64,000 bases of DNA from Natronolimnohabitans sp. A-GB9 (lineage in GTDB: Archaea; Halobacteriota; Halobacteria; Halobacteriales; Natrialbaceae), in contig NZ_JAVDDV010000011.1 of NCBI RefSeq assembly GCF_030848565.1, forward strand, positions 1 through 64,000, given 5' to 3'. The position numbers and the translations under genes are program-made. The notes beneath the pieces are model-generated. The model was given only the letters and a program-made list of their open reading frames with translations. It searched no databases and had not been told where the DNA came from. This document shows positions 49,673 through 57,977 of this stretch, in pieces (the first letter of the stretch is position 1; every line of letters begins with the position of its first letter).

Positions 49673-51754
49673 TCAGGACCCTGTACGCGTTTGTTCCAAC
49701 ATCCTAGTGGCGATCTTCTTGCCTATCCTATCAACGTTAGTTAAATCTGACTCAGAAGCGCTTTCGATATCAGCTATTGTCTGGTAGCCTTTCTCATTGA
49801 GATTCTCAATTATATTTGTTCCCACTCCATCGATTTCTAAGAGAGAATCGAGTGTGTGTTCCTCAGGTGGAGCCTCAATAACACTCTCTGTAATCGTCGA
49901 CTTGCTATCCTCGCTATCCAGTTCTGAGCGAATAAGACGACGAAGTTCACCTTCGGTCCATCGGCCCTCGTGCCGGGCAGCCGCCAATTCTGATTCGAGC
50001 TGTTTTATTTTTTCCTCCAATGCGTCGATGCGCTCCTCAGTACTCCGCTCTACCTCCGGTTCTGTCTCGAGATCCTCGGTTTCAAATTCGTTACTCGATT
50101 CATCGTCATTGACAAGTTCGTCCGTAATATGAGATGTATCAACCTCGCTTCGGGGGCGAACGGTCACAGCAGTTGCAGCCCCATCACTTAGATCAACGTT
50201 TGTGAGTTCCCCTGAAGAAGCACCATAGACGGGAATCGGCGTTCCCATTGTAGCCCGACTCACGACATCCGCGTTAAGCCTCTTATCAAGGTAGTTTCTG
50301 CACTCCTTCTGAGCAGCACTTGGTCCATGAACAAGTGAAACATGCTTTGCGTCAACATCCTGTGCGAACTCAGAGAGGACTTGGCGGGCACAGTGTCCGC
50401 TAAAGCCAGAGATTGTTTGAATCCAAGACGTGGGGATCGTTACTGTGGTATTGCCGCTGTCATCGGCCTCAAGATCCAGTTCTGTGAATGGCGTCACTGG
50501 AAGAGAGACCTCTATGTGGGTTCCTGAAGCATCTTGAAGGACTCTCCCCGGCGTACCATCTGCCTGGTGACCTATTAAGAAAACACGTGCTTCATCATAA
50601 TTTTCCGCAAGTGCGGTGAGGTACAGCGGTGAGGTACCCCCAGTAAGCATTCCAGATGGCGCAACGATAATCGGGGCATTGTCACCATCAAGGATCGGGG
50701 CACGCTCAGAATTGTCTTCTGGATACCATGCGCAGTCAGGGAGGAAGGGTTCGTTGTCCTGAGCGTTCATCCGCCAGTTGTTGATTGTTTCATTGACAAA
50801 TTCTCCAATAGAGTAGGCATGATAGGCAGCAGTGGCATCTCGTGCCATCCCATCGTAGACAACCTCCAGTTTCTCTTGGACATCATCCGGTTCCTGTGGA
50901 AAACGCTCGCGGAAGATCTGCATCACTTCTTGAGCCCGTCCCACAGCAAATGTTGGTATAAGGACTGGAATACCGTTTTTTACGGCATCTAGAGTTTCTT
51001 GGTAGAGCTGATTTCGTGCCGATTTTAATGAACGGTGTTGCTGACGATCCCCATAGGTGCTCTCCAAAAAGAGCGTGTCTGCAGGAGGGGGTGTCTCCCA
51101 ATCAGGAAGATGCGCTGATCGACCTCCAAGATCACCGGAGAACACAACGCGACGGCCTCCATATTCGATTGCGAGCCAGGCACTACCGAGCAGATGGCCC
51201 GCTCCACCGAGTTCATATTCGATATCAGCGGGAGTATCGATCCGGCGGAGATCTCGAGAGAGGGCGTGGGTTCCGTAGCGATGTGGTTTAAATCGCTCAA
51301 GAACGTCGTGGACGTCATCTCTAGTGAATTGCTGCTCACGGCCCTGTTGGCGAGTCTCCTCTTCATGGATGTTAATTGAATCGTGGAGGAGAGTGTGGCA
51401 AAGCGCAGTTGTTGGTCGAGTTGTAATAAGGGGTGCATCAGATGCGAGGAGATTACGATGCTCCAGTACTGGAAGGCCACCTGAGTGATCGATATGGGCG
51501 TGCGTGAGGAATACAGCGTCAATCTGCCCTTCGTCAATCTCCCTCAGTTTCGGGAACTGGCCACCAGAACCCTGATTAAGCCCACAGTCGACGAGGATGT
51601 CCAACTCCGGCGTTTGAACATGATAACAAGATCGACCTACCTCTCTGGCACCACCCAATGGAGTAACCACAAGGGGTTGGTCAACTGGAGCACTATCATC
51701 GGAAGATCTGCTTCCCTCTTCTTCTGGCTGATTTGGCCTCGATTGCTGACTCAT
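49673..51754 (-). CDS. Beta-CASP metallo-beta-lactamase nuclease with C-terminal helix-hairpin-helix
   Basis: 693 aa. Motif 2 of the metallo-beta-lactamase fold is HAHIDH (85-90); GGAGHLLGSAWLAIEYGGRRVVFSGDLGG gives motifs 3 and 4, and the beta-CASP part has PTFAVGRAQEVMQIF, ISGFSGHCAR and VSLVHGPSAAQKECR. An acidic coiled coil (about 545-600) leads to a helix-hairpin-helix pair (LDSLLEIDGVGTNIIENLNEKGYQTIADIE). Archaeal beta-CASP enzymes are mostly RNases (aCPSF, RNase J); the appended HhH suggests a DNA-structure preference instead. It overlaps the upstream partner gene by 4 nt and is the second gene of that operon. Confidence 0.88.
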   Translation of the reverse strand: MSQQSRPNQPEEEGSRSSDDSAPVDQPLVVTPLGGAREVGRSCYHVQTPELDILVDCGLNQGSGGQFPKLREIDEGQIDAVFLTHAHIDHSGGLPVLEHRNLLASDAPLITTRPTTALCHTLLHDSINIHEEETRQQGREQQFTRDDVHDVLERFKPHRYGTHALSRDLRRIDTPADIEYELGGAGHLLGSAWLAIEYGGRRVVFSGDLGGRSAHLPDWETPPPADTLFLESTYGDRQQHRSLKSARNQLYQETLDAVKNGIPVLIPTFAVGRAQEVMQIFRERFPQEPDDVQEKLEVVYDGMARDATAAYHAYSIGEFVNETINNWRMNAQDNEPFLPDCAWYPEDNSERAPILDGDNAPIIVAPSGMLTGGTSPLYLTALAENYDEARVFLIGHQADGTPGRVLQDASGTHIEVSLPVTPFTELDLEADDSGNTTVTIPTSWIQTISGFSGHCARQVLSEFAQDVDAKHVSLVHGPSAAQKECRNYLDKRLNADVVSRATMGTPIPVYGASSGELTNVDLSDGAATAVTVRPRSEVDTSHITDELVNDDESSNEFETEDLETEPEVERSTEERIDALEEKIKQLESELAAARHEGRWTEGELRRLIRSELDSEDSKSTITESVIEAPPEEHTLDSLLEIDGVGTNIIENLNEKGYQTIADIESASESDLTNVDRIGKKIATRMLEQTRTGS

Positions 51755-52635
51755 CGGCTCAGGACTTGTTCGGCGTAGAATCGTTCGACGGTTCGAGTCT
51801 GCCCGACGAAAGTGAGTTCACGAATGAGATCGGTCTCAGCGAGTCCAGGTAAGAACCGATAGTACTCATCAAGCACGGCTTCAAGAGGACGGCTTCCATC
51901 ACCAGGGCGACGGAGACGTTTTACCTGCCAAATTGCTGGTGTTGTATCGACTGAGCCGGCTTTTTCAGCTTCGTGCTCAGTAAAGTACCGAGCACGTCCC
52001 GCCCGACGGGTAGTCCCCCTTCCAAGGCGTGACGGTTTAGCGATCACTTCATCGAGACGGATAAGCTCGAGCGGTGTTCGAGTCTCGCCAGGAAGTGCCT
52101 CATCAAGGTCTTCACGAACGTTGTGGGCACTGAGCGAATTATCCTTTTGGAAATATGCAATCGTCATCTCGGCGTTTTCCTCATACAGTGCAGGTTTCAC
52201 AGCGTGTGCACCATCGTCGAACGTAAGATACTGAGAAGGAACTTCGGCAATACAGATCCCAGTGAGATAAAGTCGCTGGGGATCGGTAGCAGTATCTTCT
52301 TCGAGATGGTTAGCAATTTCCTCCAAGCCGTCAACGAATTCAGCGGTACTCACAGGGTGTGCGTTTTTCGGTGGTCGTTCTGCAGGATTGTCAAAGTGGA
52401 CCGTCGTCTCCGGGATATAGGGTGCTTCAGCAGGGACGCGAACCTCTACGGGGTAGTCTGGTGGGCGATAATCACGGTAGGCATGATCCTCACGGCTGGT
52501 ACGATCAAGTTGTATCTTTGCACTGACCGGGAAGACGGTTGGAGGGAGTGACTCGATGATTTCAATAGGGTCGAGGACCCGAAGAATCGCAGCAGCAGCG
52601 CGTTCTGTGTCATCGCTTATGTCTTGCATTCCCAT
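51751..52635 (-). CDS. Unknown partner of the beta-CASP nuclease
   Basis: 294 aa (ATG at 52635; MQDISDD at 52629 is an alternative). No motif recognised. The N-terminal 100 residues are beta rich (VFPVSAKIQLDRTS, YPVEVRVPAEAPYIPETTVHF), then LTGICIAEVPSQYLTFDDGAHAV, and a basic patch (KPSRLGRGTTRRAGRARYFTEHEAEKAG) near residue 220. It overlaps the nuclease start by ATGA, so a two-component system is likely, this protein perhaps recognising the target. Confidence 0.75.
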   Translation of the reverse strand: MGMQDISDDTERAAAAILRVLDPIEIIESLPPTVFPVSAKIQLDRTSREDHAYRDYRPPDYPVEVRVPAEAPYIPETTVHFDNPAERPPKNAHPVSTAEFVDGLEEIANHLEEDTATDPQRLYLTGICIAEVPSQYLTFDDGAHAVKPALYEENAEMTIAYFQKDNSLSAHNVREDLDEALPGETRTPLELIRLDEVIAKPSRLGRGTTRRAGRARYFTEHEAEKAGSVDTTPAIWQVKRLRRPGDGSRPLEAVLDEYYRFLPGLAETDLIRELTFVGQTRTVERFYAEQVLSR

Positions 52636-52699
52636 ATGTGTCTTGGATAGGATATCTAATCAGTCACTTATTATTCTTTCTACGGGAAAGGATTTGTTA

Positions 52700-52786
52700 G
52701 ATGACGGCTGCAAGCATCTGCGGCGTGTCGACCTCGAGATCCGGACGGGACTTGTCCCTGCGCCGGATGGTACGTTCAGCCGCTGA
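52700..52786 (+). pseudogene. Relic of a SWIM-finger gene 3' end
   Basis: Reads DDGCKHLRRVDLEIRTGLVP and APDGTFSR with stop TGA, identical in protein to the end of the gene at 48043 apart from one residue, while the DNA differs at about one base in five or six. No start codon or upstream part is present. Confidence 0.88.
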
Positions 52787-52822
52787 CTGTCGAGTGATCT
52801 CATCACTCGAGACGGTTTGTAT

Positions 52823-52842
52823 CCCCCGAAAGGGTGCGGGGG
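52823..52842 (+). promoter_or_regulatory. GGGTG-loop leader hairpin (copy e)
   Basis: Six-bp stem CCCCCG/CGGGGG with loop AAAGGGTG, preceded by GGTTTGTA and ending 27 nt before the ATG at 52870. Confidence 0.65.
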
Positions 52843-52869
52843 CTCGAACAGAGCTCACCGCAGCAACCA

Positions 52870-52947
52870 ATGAGACAAAGAGAGACAGCAATCGCGTCGA
52901 TAGCCACTGAAACAACTCAGCTCCTGAATCGAGGGATCGACAGATGA
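52870..52947 (+). CDS. 25-aa peptide, first of three overlapping small genes
   Basis: Reads MRQRETAIASIATETTQLLN RGIDR. It follows leader hairpin e, and its stop overlaps the next start (ATGA). Could be a leader peptide coupling translation of the genes behind it. Confidence 0.5.
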   Translation: MRQRETAIASIATETTQLLNRGIDR

Positions 52948-53108
52948 CTGACCGCGATGAGTGCCGAATGCCGACGTGTTCGGAACCTGCTCGCGATCGG
53001 ACAGGGTATTCTGGTCGGTTCTGTTCGGACAGCTGTGAGGTCCGCTACGAGCATCTCCAAGCGGACGCTCGAGATGCTGCAGTGGACGAAGCCGAGGATC
53101 GGTACTGA
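52944..53108 (+). CDS. 54-aa zinc-finger-like protein
   Basis: Reads MTDRDECRMPTCSEPARDRT, then GYSGRFCSDSCEVRYEHLQA, ending AEDRY. The four Cys in CxxxxC/CxxxC spacing suggest a treble-clef-like metal site, reminiscent of small zinc proteins that accompany HNH or phage genes. Overlaps both neighbours by ATGA/TGATG arrangements. Confidence 0.6.
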   Translation: MTDRDECRMPTCSEPARDRTGYSGRFCSDSCEVRYEHLQADARDAAVDEAEDRY

Positions 53109-53308
53109 TGTTCGAGCAAATCGATCACCGTGGCAAGCGCTTCACGATCAGTGACGAGAACAGCGTTGACGACGTCGCTCGTGAACGGTGTCGGCGAGCC
53201 GAACTGCTCGAACGACAGGCTCAAGGAGAGAACCGTGAACTCGAGCGTGCGAAAGCAGTTGCTGGATCAGACAGTACCGTTTCTGATAGTGGAGTATTTG
53301 ACCGATGA
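53108..53308 (+). CDS. 66-aa helical protein, third of three overlapping genes
   Basis: Starts MFEQIDHRGKRFTISDENSV; then DDVARERCRRAELLERQAQG forms an amphipathic helix. Polar with no membrane segment. The start overlaps the zinc-protein stop (TGATG), so the three genes form one unit. Function unknown. Confidence 0.55.
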   Translation: MFEQIDHRGKRFTISDENSVDDVARERCRRAELLERQAQGENRELERAKAVAGSDSTVSDSGVFDR

Positions 53309-53333
53309 AACGGAAGGTTCTGGAATGAGGGAC

Positions 53334-53966
53334 CCCACCATGTCCGCATAATTGTGTAAAGCTCCTTGAGGACAAGCCCCGAGGCTTCACCTTGGGGTCA
53401 AGTGGTTCGAGGGAGCAACGCTCTCTCGTCATCAAGCGAAATCGACGATTTCGCAGACATCACGAATCGCCGATTCGATTAGTCACAAAAAGCCGGAGGT
53501 CGTCTGAACGACCCCGAAGCACTCGCCTTGTTCATCTGTAGAGTAGGGAGTAGAAGTCCCTGTGATGAGTAGCTCCCCCTGATGAGTAGCTCCCCCACCC
53601 CACCGTGTCCGCATAATACCTCCGAAGAAAGCAATAGTAAGAGAACAACACAAGAGGGACCCCCCACCGCGTCCGCATAATCTAGCCGCAAGAGTGTCAG
53701 ACGCTCCGCACTGCAGCGATTTTCATTATATCATATTGTTATATTAATTGGATTTTCGCTAGTGCGGATTTGGTTGTGCCAGATTTAACTTAGTTCTTTC
53801 CCTTTCCTAGAGCCTTCGCTGGTTCTACGTGAAGCAGTGGTTCTTTCTCACAGGATTATGCGGACACGGTGGGGTGTGGGGGTATACAAAGAATCGAGTA
53901 TGCGGACACACTGGACACACCGGACACGGGGGTTTATGATCACTCATTACATTGGTCCCACATGTA
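53334..53966. other. Probable replication origin: inverted initiator repeats around an AT-rich core
   Basis: CCACCGTGTCCGCATAAT-type boxes occur on the + strand at 53334-53353, 53598-53617 and 53662-53681, and on the minus strand at 53855-53874; a partial minus copy starts at 53899. An AT-rich block (about 53720-53765) lies between the forward and reverse boxes. TGATGAGTAGCTCCCC is tandemly duplicated at 53563-53596, and GGACAC repeats every 10 nt at about 53902-53928. The layout next to orc is that of haloarchaeal origins, with boxes as Orc-binding sites. Confidence 0.8.
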
Positions 53967-55232
53967 ATGTCCGGCGACGGAGCGAATTCATCTGATACGG
54001 GCCTCAACAGCAATCCATACGGCAGTACAGTCGAAATATTTTCTGATGAGTCTGTCTTGAAAGAGGACTGGCAACCTGAGAAACTCCCAGAGAGGGAAAA
54101 AGAACTCGATGAAATCCGGAATGCGCTCGCCCCTGCAACACGCGGTGTTAACGCTCACAATCTATTTCTCTATGGTAAAACAGGTCAAGGTAAGACAGTC
54201 GCCATTGATCACGAACTTGATCTCCTGAACGAGTATGCGAACTCTCAGGACGACTTGGAATTAAGCGTCATCAAAACCAGCGCGAACAATCAATCAACAT
54301 CCTATCAGCTCGCTGCACACCTCATAAAGGAAATTCGCGACGGGTCTAAGAAGCCGAGCGGCATTGATCAACAGAGTATGTTTGATCTGCTCTATGATGA
54401 ATTACGCGACCTCAATGAAACAATCATCATTGTCATTGATGAGATCGACTCGATTGGCAGCAATGATGATCTTTTATACGAACTTCCAAGGGCCAGGAAG
54501 AACGGCCATCTTGAGGATCAATGGATTTCTGTTATTGGGATCAGCAATGATCTAGAATTCCGTGACAATCTTTCTCCAAAAGTCAAAGATTCACTGTACG
54601 ATAGCGAGATCGAGTTCGCACCATACAACGCTAATCAACTCACGAGTATTTTAGAACGCCGAGCCGAACGTGCATTTATCGACGGTGTTCTTGATGGCGA
54701 TGTTATCCCACTCTGCTCAGCATTTGCTGCCCAAGACGAAGGCAGTGCCCGGCAAGCAATCCGATTGCTGTACAAAGCAGGAGAACTCGCCCTAAACAAC
54801 GATGATGAGGTGATCAACGAATCACATGTTCGCGAAGCACGTGAAATCTTAGAACGAAAGCGAATCGAAGAAGGAATGCGGAGCCTGACGACACAAGACC
54901 AGCTCGCGTTGCTTTCTGTTGTGGCCCTCGAGATTGAGGAAGAAACACCGGCACGGACACGACAAGTCTATCAGAAATACAAGGATATAGCTACCATTCT
55001 CGATTCAAACCAGCTTGTCGAACGACGAGTTCGCGATCACTTGCAATCTCTCGGGATGCAGGGATTCCTTATTGCGGAAACACGGAACCGAGGCATTCAG
55101 GGTGGATCACACTATCGCTTTGAGGTGAAAACGGATCTAGAGGCAACATTAGATATTCTTGGAGAGGACAATCGGATCGATGGAGTTGTTGATGATCTAG
55201 TGGATATCGCAACTGCGAAGCAACTCCTCTAA
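53967..55232 (+). CDS. orc: Orc1/Cdc6-type replication initiator
   Basis: 421 aa from the ATG at 53967 (MSGDGANSSDTG); a TTG five codons earlier is less likely. Walker A GKTGQGKTVA is near residues 70-77 and Walker B IIVIDEIDSIG near 155, followed by a sensor region (ISVIGISNDLEFRDNLSPKVKDSL) and a C-terminal winged helix (residues 300-420, VYQKYKDIATILDSNQLVERRVRDHLQSLGMQGFLI). The protein binds origin boxes and loads MCM. It is preceded by inverted repeats and is the probable initiator of this replicon. The ISH3-like element sits directly behind its stop without damage to the gene. Confidence 0.93.
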   Translation: MSGDGANSSDTGLNSNPYGSTVEIFSDESVLKEDWQPEKLPEREKELDEIRNALAPATRGVNAHNLFLYGKTGQGKTVAIDHELDLLNEYANSQDDLELSVIKTSANNQSTSYQLAAHLIKEIRDGSKKPSGIDQQSMFDLLYDELRDLNETIIIVIDEIDSIGSNDDLLYELPRARKNGHLEDQWISVIGISNDLEFRDNLSPKVKDSLYDSEIEFAPYNANQLTSILERRAERAFIDGVLDGDVIPLCSAFAAQDEGSARQAIRLLYKAGELALNNDDEVINESHVREAREILERKRIEEGMRSLTTQDQLALLSVVALEIEEETPARTRQVYQKYKDIATILDSNQLVERRVRDHLQSLGMQGFLIAETRNRGIQGGSHYRFEVKTDLEATLDILGEDNRIDGVVDDLVDIATAKQLL

Positions 55233-56632
55233 TCTCAGTACTTCACAAAGCCGGTTAGTTAGAACGTCTGCTTGCTGAAGATGTGTCCAAACACCAGCAG
55301 CAAGCAGACAGTGAAATACACGAAGACCAGTTCCTTAACTTCCTCGTCAACCGACTCGACGAGGAAGTTTCTCTGAACCTCGCCAATAACGCTGAAATCG
55401 ACCCAGAGGACATCTACGAGGTCCTCGTCGGCGCAACCGCCGACGAGGACCTCGATCTCAACGCTATGCAACTCCAGTGAAAACTCACCATCTGCAAACA
55501 CGATCCTCTATCACCTGCGGACGAAGTTCGAGCCGAAACGGCTCGAACGAGTCGCTAACACACTCCTTCGGCAGGATGTCGTCGAACTGCTCCCCGAGCA
55601 GGTGGAGGTCTGTGCAGACCTCCACCTGCGACCCTACTACGGTGACGAAGACGACACAGACGGCCTCTACCACTCGGAAGCAAAGCGAGGAACCACTTCG
55701 TTCCACGCCTACGCCACGCTCTACGCACGCGTGCGGAACAAACGCTACACGCTGGCGGTGCGCCGTCTCGAAGACGGCGACACCGCCAGCAGTGTCCTCG
55801 CTGAGTTCCTCGGTGTGCTTGACGGCCTTGACACCGAGGTCAAGGCCGTCTACCTTGATCGTGGATTCTACGACAGCAAGTGTCTCACGCTGCTTCAGGC
55901 GCACAACTACGCTTACGTCGTCCCGGTCATCCGGTGGGGTGAGGCGATTCAGCAGGAACTCTCGGAAGGGTGGAGTCGCGTCATCCAACACGACTTGACA
56001 GGGAAACTCGACGGTCACAGTTGGACCGTCGAGTTTCCCGTCTACATCGACTGTACGTACCTGAATGGACGGTACGACGAACACGGGGTGGCACGTCACG
56101 GCTACGCCGCTGACGCGCCGTTCATTGAGACTCCACGCGACGCTCGATACCACTACTCGAAACGCTTCGGTATCGAGTCGAGCTATCGCTTGTCCGAGCA
56201 AGCGATAGCGACGACAACGACGCGAGACGCGACGGTCAGACTGCTGTACGTCGTAGTGAGTCTGCTGCTACAGAACGTTTGGCGGTATCTGCACTACGAA
56301 TACGTGGCGACGCCCCGCCGAGGCGGGCGTCGCCTCTGGTGGTGGCCATACAAGGAGTTCGTCAACATGGTTCGCCGGGCTGCGTGGACGGCCCTCGCGG
56401 TGCGTCGGGCCGTCCCCGCAAACCGGCCACCTGACGACCGATTCCACCGACAGTCACTGAACGGGATCGCCGCCTTGTGAGTGGCTACGCTGTCGCGTCG
56501 GCGGCTGACCGCCGCCGACAGCGACAGCTCCGTCTTCGATTAGTGTTGTTCAACCGCTATCGACGACTCATCACGACAGAACAGGTGACTCAGGTCAGGC
56601 TAACTGGTGATGCTTTGTGAGGTACTGAATCT
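55231..56632. mobile_element. ISH3-family-like insertion sequence with 5-bp target duplication
   Basis: The element is 55236-56627 (1,392 bp). The left end reads CAGTACTTCACAAAGC and the right end, read inward on the other strand, CAGTACCTCACAAAGC. AATCT flanks both ends (55231-55235 and 56628-56632). Size, ends and transposase all fit the ISH3 family. It lies 3 nt beyond the orc stop. Confidence 0.9.
55283..56480 (+). pseudogene. ISH3-type transposase, frameshifted
   Basis: The first frame (from a GTG at 55283) gives 65 residues ending NAMQLQ and a TGA; the second, shifted by one base, continues ENSPSANTILYHLRTKFEPK at 55479 and runs to 56480 with KAVYLDRGFYDSKCLTLLQ and YHYSKRFGIESSYRLSEQA, the DDE-type core. 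Together they equal a full ISH3 transposase of just under 400 residues. The shift at CAG-TGA-A breaks the gene unless the ribosome slips there. Confidence 0.8.
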
Positions 56633-56736
56633 ATAGAGAAAGCAGACCAGGTGCCTCGGGGCTTGACCCCGAGGCGATTTACCTACTTACAGTCCTATAC
56701 GACCATAGCGCCGAGTCTAATAACATCTAAACGTCA

Positions 56737-57297
56737 TTACTCGAGTAGACCGAGATCTTCGAGACGCTTGACGATCACGTCGACGGCCTGCCTGGCGTCA
56801 TCTACCTTCTTCCCTCCAGTGACAACCAGCTTCCCGGAGCCAAAGAGGAGGGCAACGACCTCTGGAGCGTCAAGTCGATAGACAAGCCCAGGGAACTGCT
56901 CTGGTTCGTACTCGATGTTTTCGAGGCCGAGCCCAATTGCGATCGCGTTCAGGTTGAGGTTGCGGCCAAGATCGGCACTGCTGACGATGTTCTGGACGAT
57001 AATCTCTGGCTCCTCCTCAACTTGGATATGGAGGTCACGGAGTTCATCGAAGACGATCTCCAGACTTTCGTGAACATCATCAGTGCTTTTTGCGCCAGTA
57101 CAGACGATTTTTCCCGACCGGAAGATCAGTGCAGCAGACTTGGGGTTCTGGGTACGGTAGACGAGTCCAGGGAACTGTTCGGGATCGTAATCAGCCCCCT
57201 CGAGGTCCATCGCGACACTCTGGAGGTCGAGTTCCTGTCCGATGCCAGTCGACGCGACGACGTTTTCGATATTGATGGAGTCCTTTGGGTCCGTCAT
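56737..57297 (-). CDS. tbp: TATA-binding protein (canonical haloarchaeal type)
   Basis: 186 aa. Both TBP repeats are intact: GADYDPEQFPGLVYRTQNPKSAALIFRSGKIVCTGAKS and IEYEPEQFPGLVYRLDAPEVVALLFGSGKLVVTGGKK. The protein binds TATA boxes with TFB. A TATA-like TTTATAA lies about 25-35 nt upstream on the minus strand. Placed between orc and the partition genes; plasmid-borne TBPs of this sort are common in haloarchaea and may favour plasmid promoters. Confidence 0.93.
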   Translation of the reverse strand: MTDPKDSINIENVVASTGIGQELDLQSVAMDLEGADYDPEQFPGLVYRTQNPKSAALIFRSGKIVCTGAKSTDDVHESLEIVFDELRDLHIQVEEEPEIIVQNIVSSADLGRNLNLNAIAIGLGLENIEYEPEQFPGLVYRLDAPEVVALLFGSGKLVVTGGKKVDDARQAVDVIVKRLEDLGLLE

Positions 57298-57631
57298 AAG
57301 TTGGTAAAAAGACGTATTTATAACTTATAAATTCCCGTACTACTACCATGGACGCACGGTTCAACTTCCTATGCTACAGAAGACGACGAAGCGGGGGTAT
57401 TCGGTTAACATCTTGAGGATGCAACTGCCAGAGGATTAGTCGAAGATGACGAACCAAGCGACAGCTACCAGCCTGATATGTTGATTGAACGGGCCAGTGA
57501 AACCTATTCTTGAGGCCGAGGACAATTTAAATGTGCATCCGTAAGATTCTAAATTCATTCGAGTGGTAGTGTCGATGAACATAAGCGACACGGTCTCCGT
57601 ATTTTGACGACGTCGATTGTTAGAACCTCTG
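57298..57631. other. Spacer between tbp and the centromere-like repeats
   Basis: No gene seen on either strand. Contains the tbp promoter and AT-rich sequence; a single TTCTAAATT at about 57546 may be an outlying copy of the repeat below. Confidence 0.4.
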
Positions 57632-57960
57632 TCTAAGAATCTTAGATATGATTCTTATATTCGTGTCTTAGACAACCTTCTAAGATGGTTGCTTGGATAT
57701 ATTTCTATTCACTTCCTCTAAACTGATGTAGTTTCTACGACAGTCGCAGATTGTTAACTTAGGTGTGGGTCTCAGATGCCAATCTTAGATGCCTCCGAGA
57801 TGGGTCCTCTTGGCTACTGTTACGTTCCTATTCCATACAATCGCTGCAATCCATGTGGTCGTTTTAAACTCTTGACTTGGCTAAGAATCTTAGATCAGAT
57901 TCTAAGATATCTCACTTAGATATCTTTCTTGGATGCCTTCCGTAGTTTCTTATCTTAGTA
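57632..57960. repeat. Centromere-like array of TCTAAG/CTTAGA repeats upstream of parA
   Basis: TCTAAGAATCTTAGA palindromes at 57632-57646 and (CTAAGAATCTTAGAT) at 57881-57895. Further half sites: 57666-57672 and 57679-57685 (facing pair), 57783-57790, 57901-57908, 57914-57920 and 57952-57957. The stretch has no gene and ends 18 nt before the parA ATG. Palindromic arrays in this position serve as partition sites and as operators for the par genes. Confidence 0.78.
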
Positions 57961-57977
57961 ACTCACAAGAGACATTC

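Noticed and set aside
53371-53405. Hairpin CCCCGAGG/CCTTGGGG near the origin and its relative at 56654-56676
   Set aside because: They resemble ends often seen with haloarchaeal IS200/IS605-type elements, but no transposase or TnpB gene is attached, so no element is called.
57790-57815. GAGATGGGT near the centromere repeats as another leader-hairpin copy
   Set aside because: Stem is weak and no start codon follows within a comparable distance.
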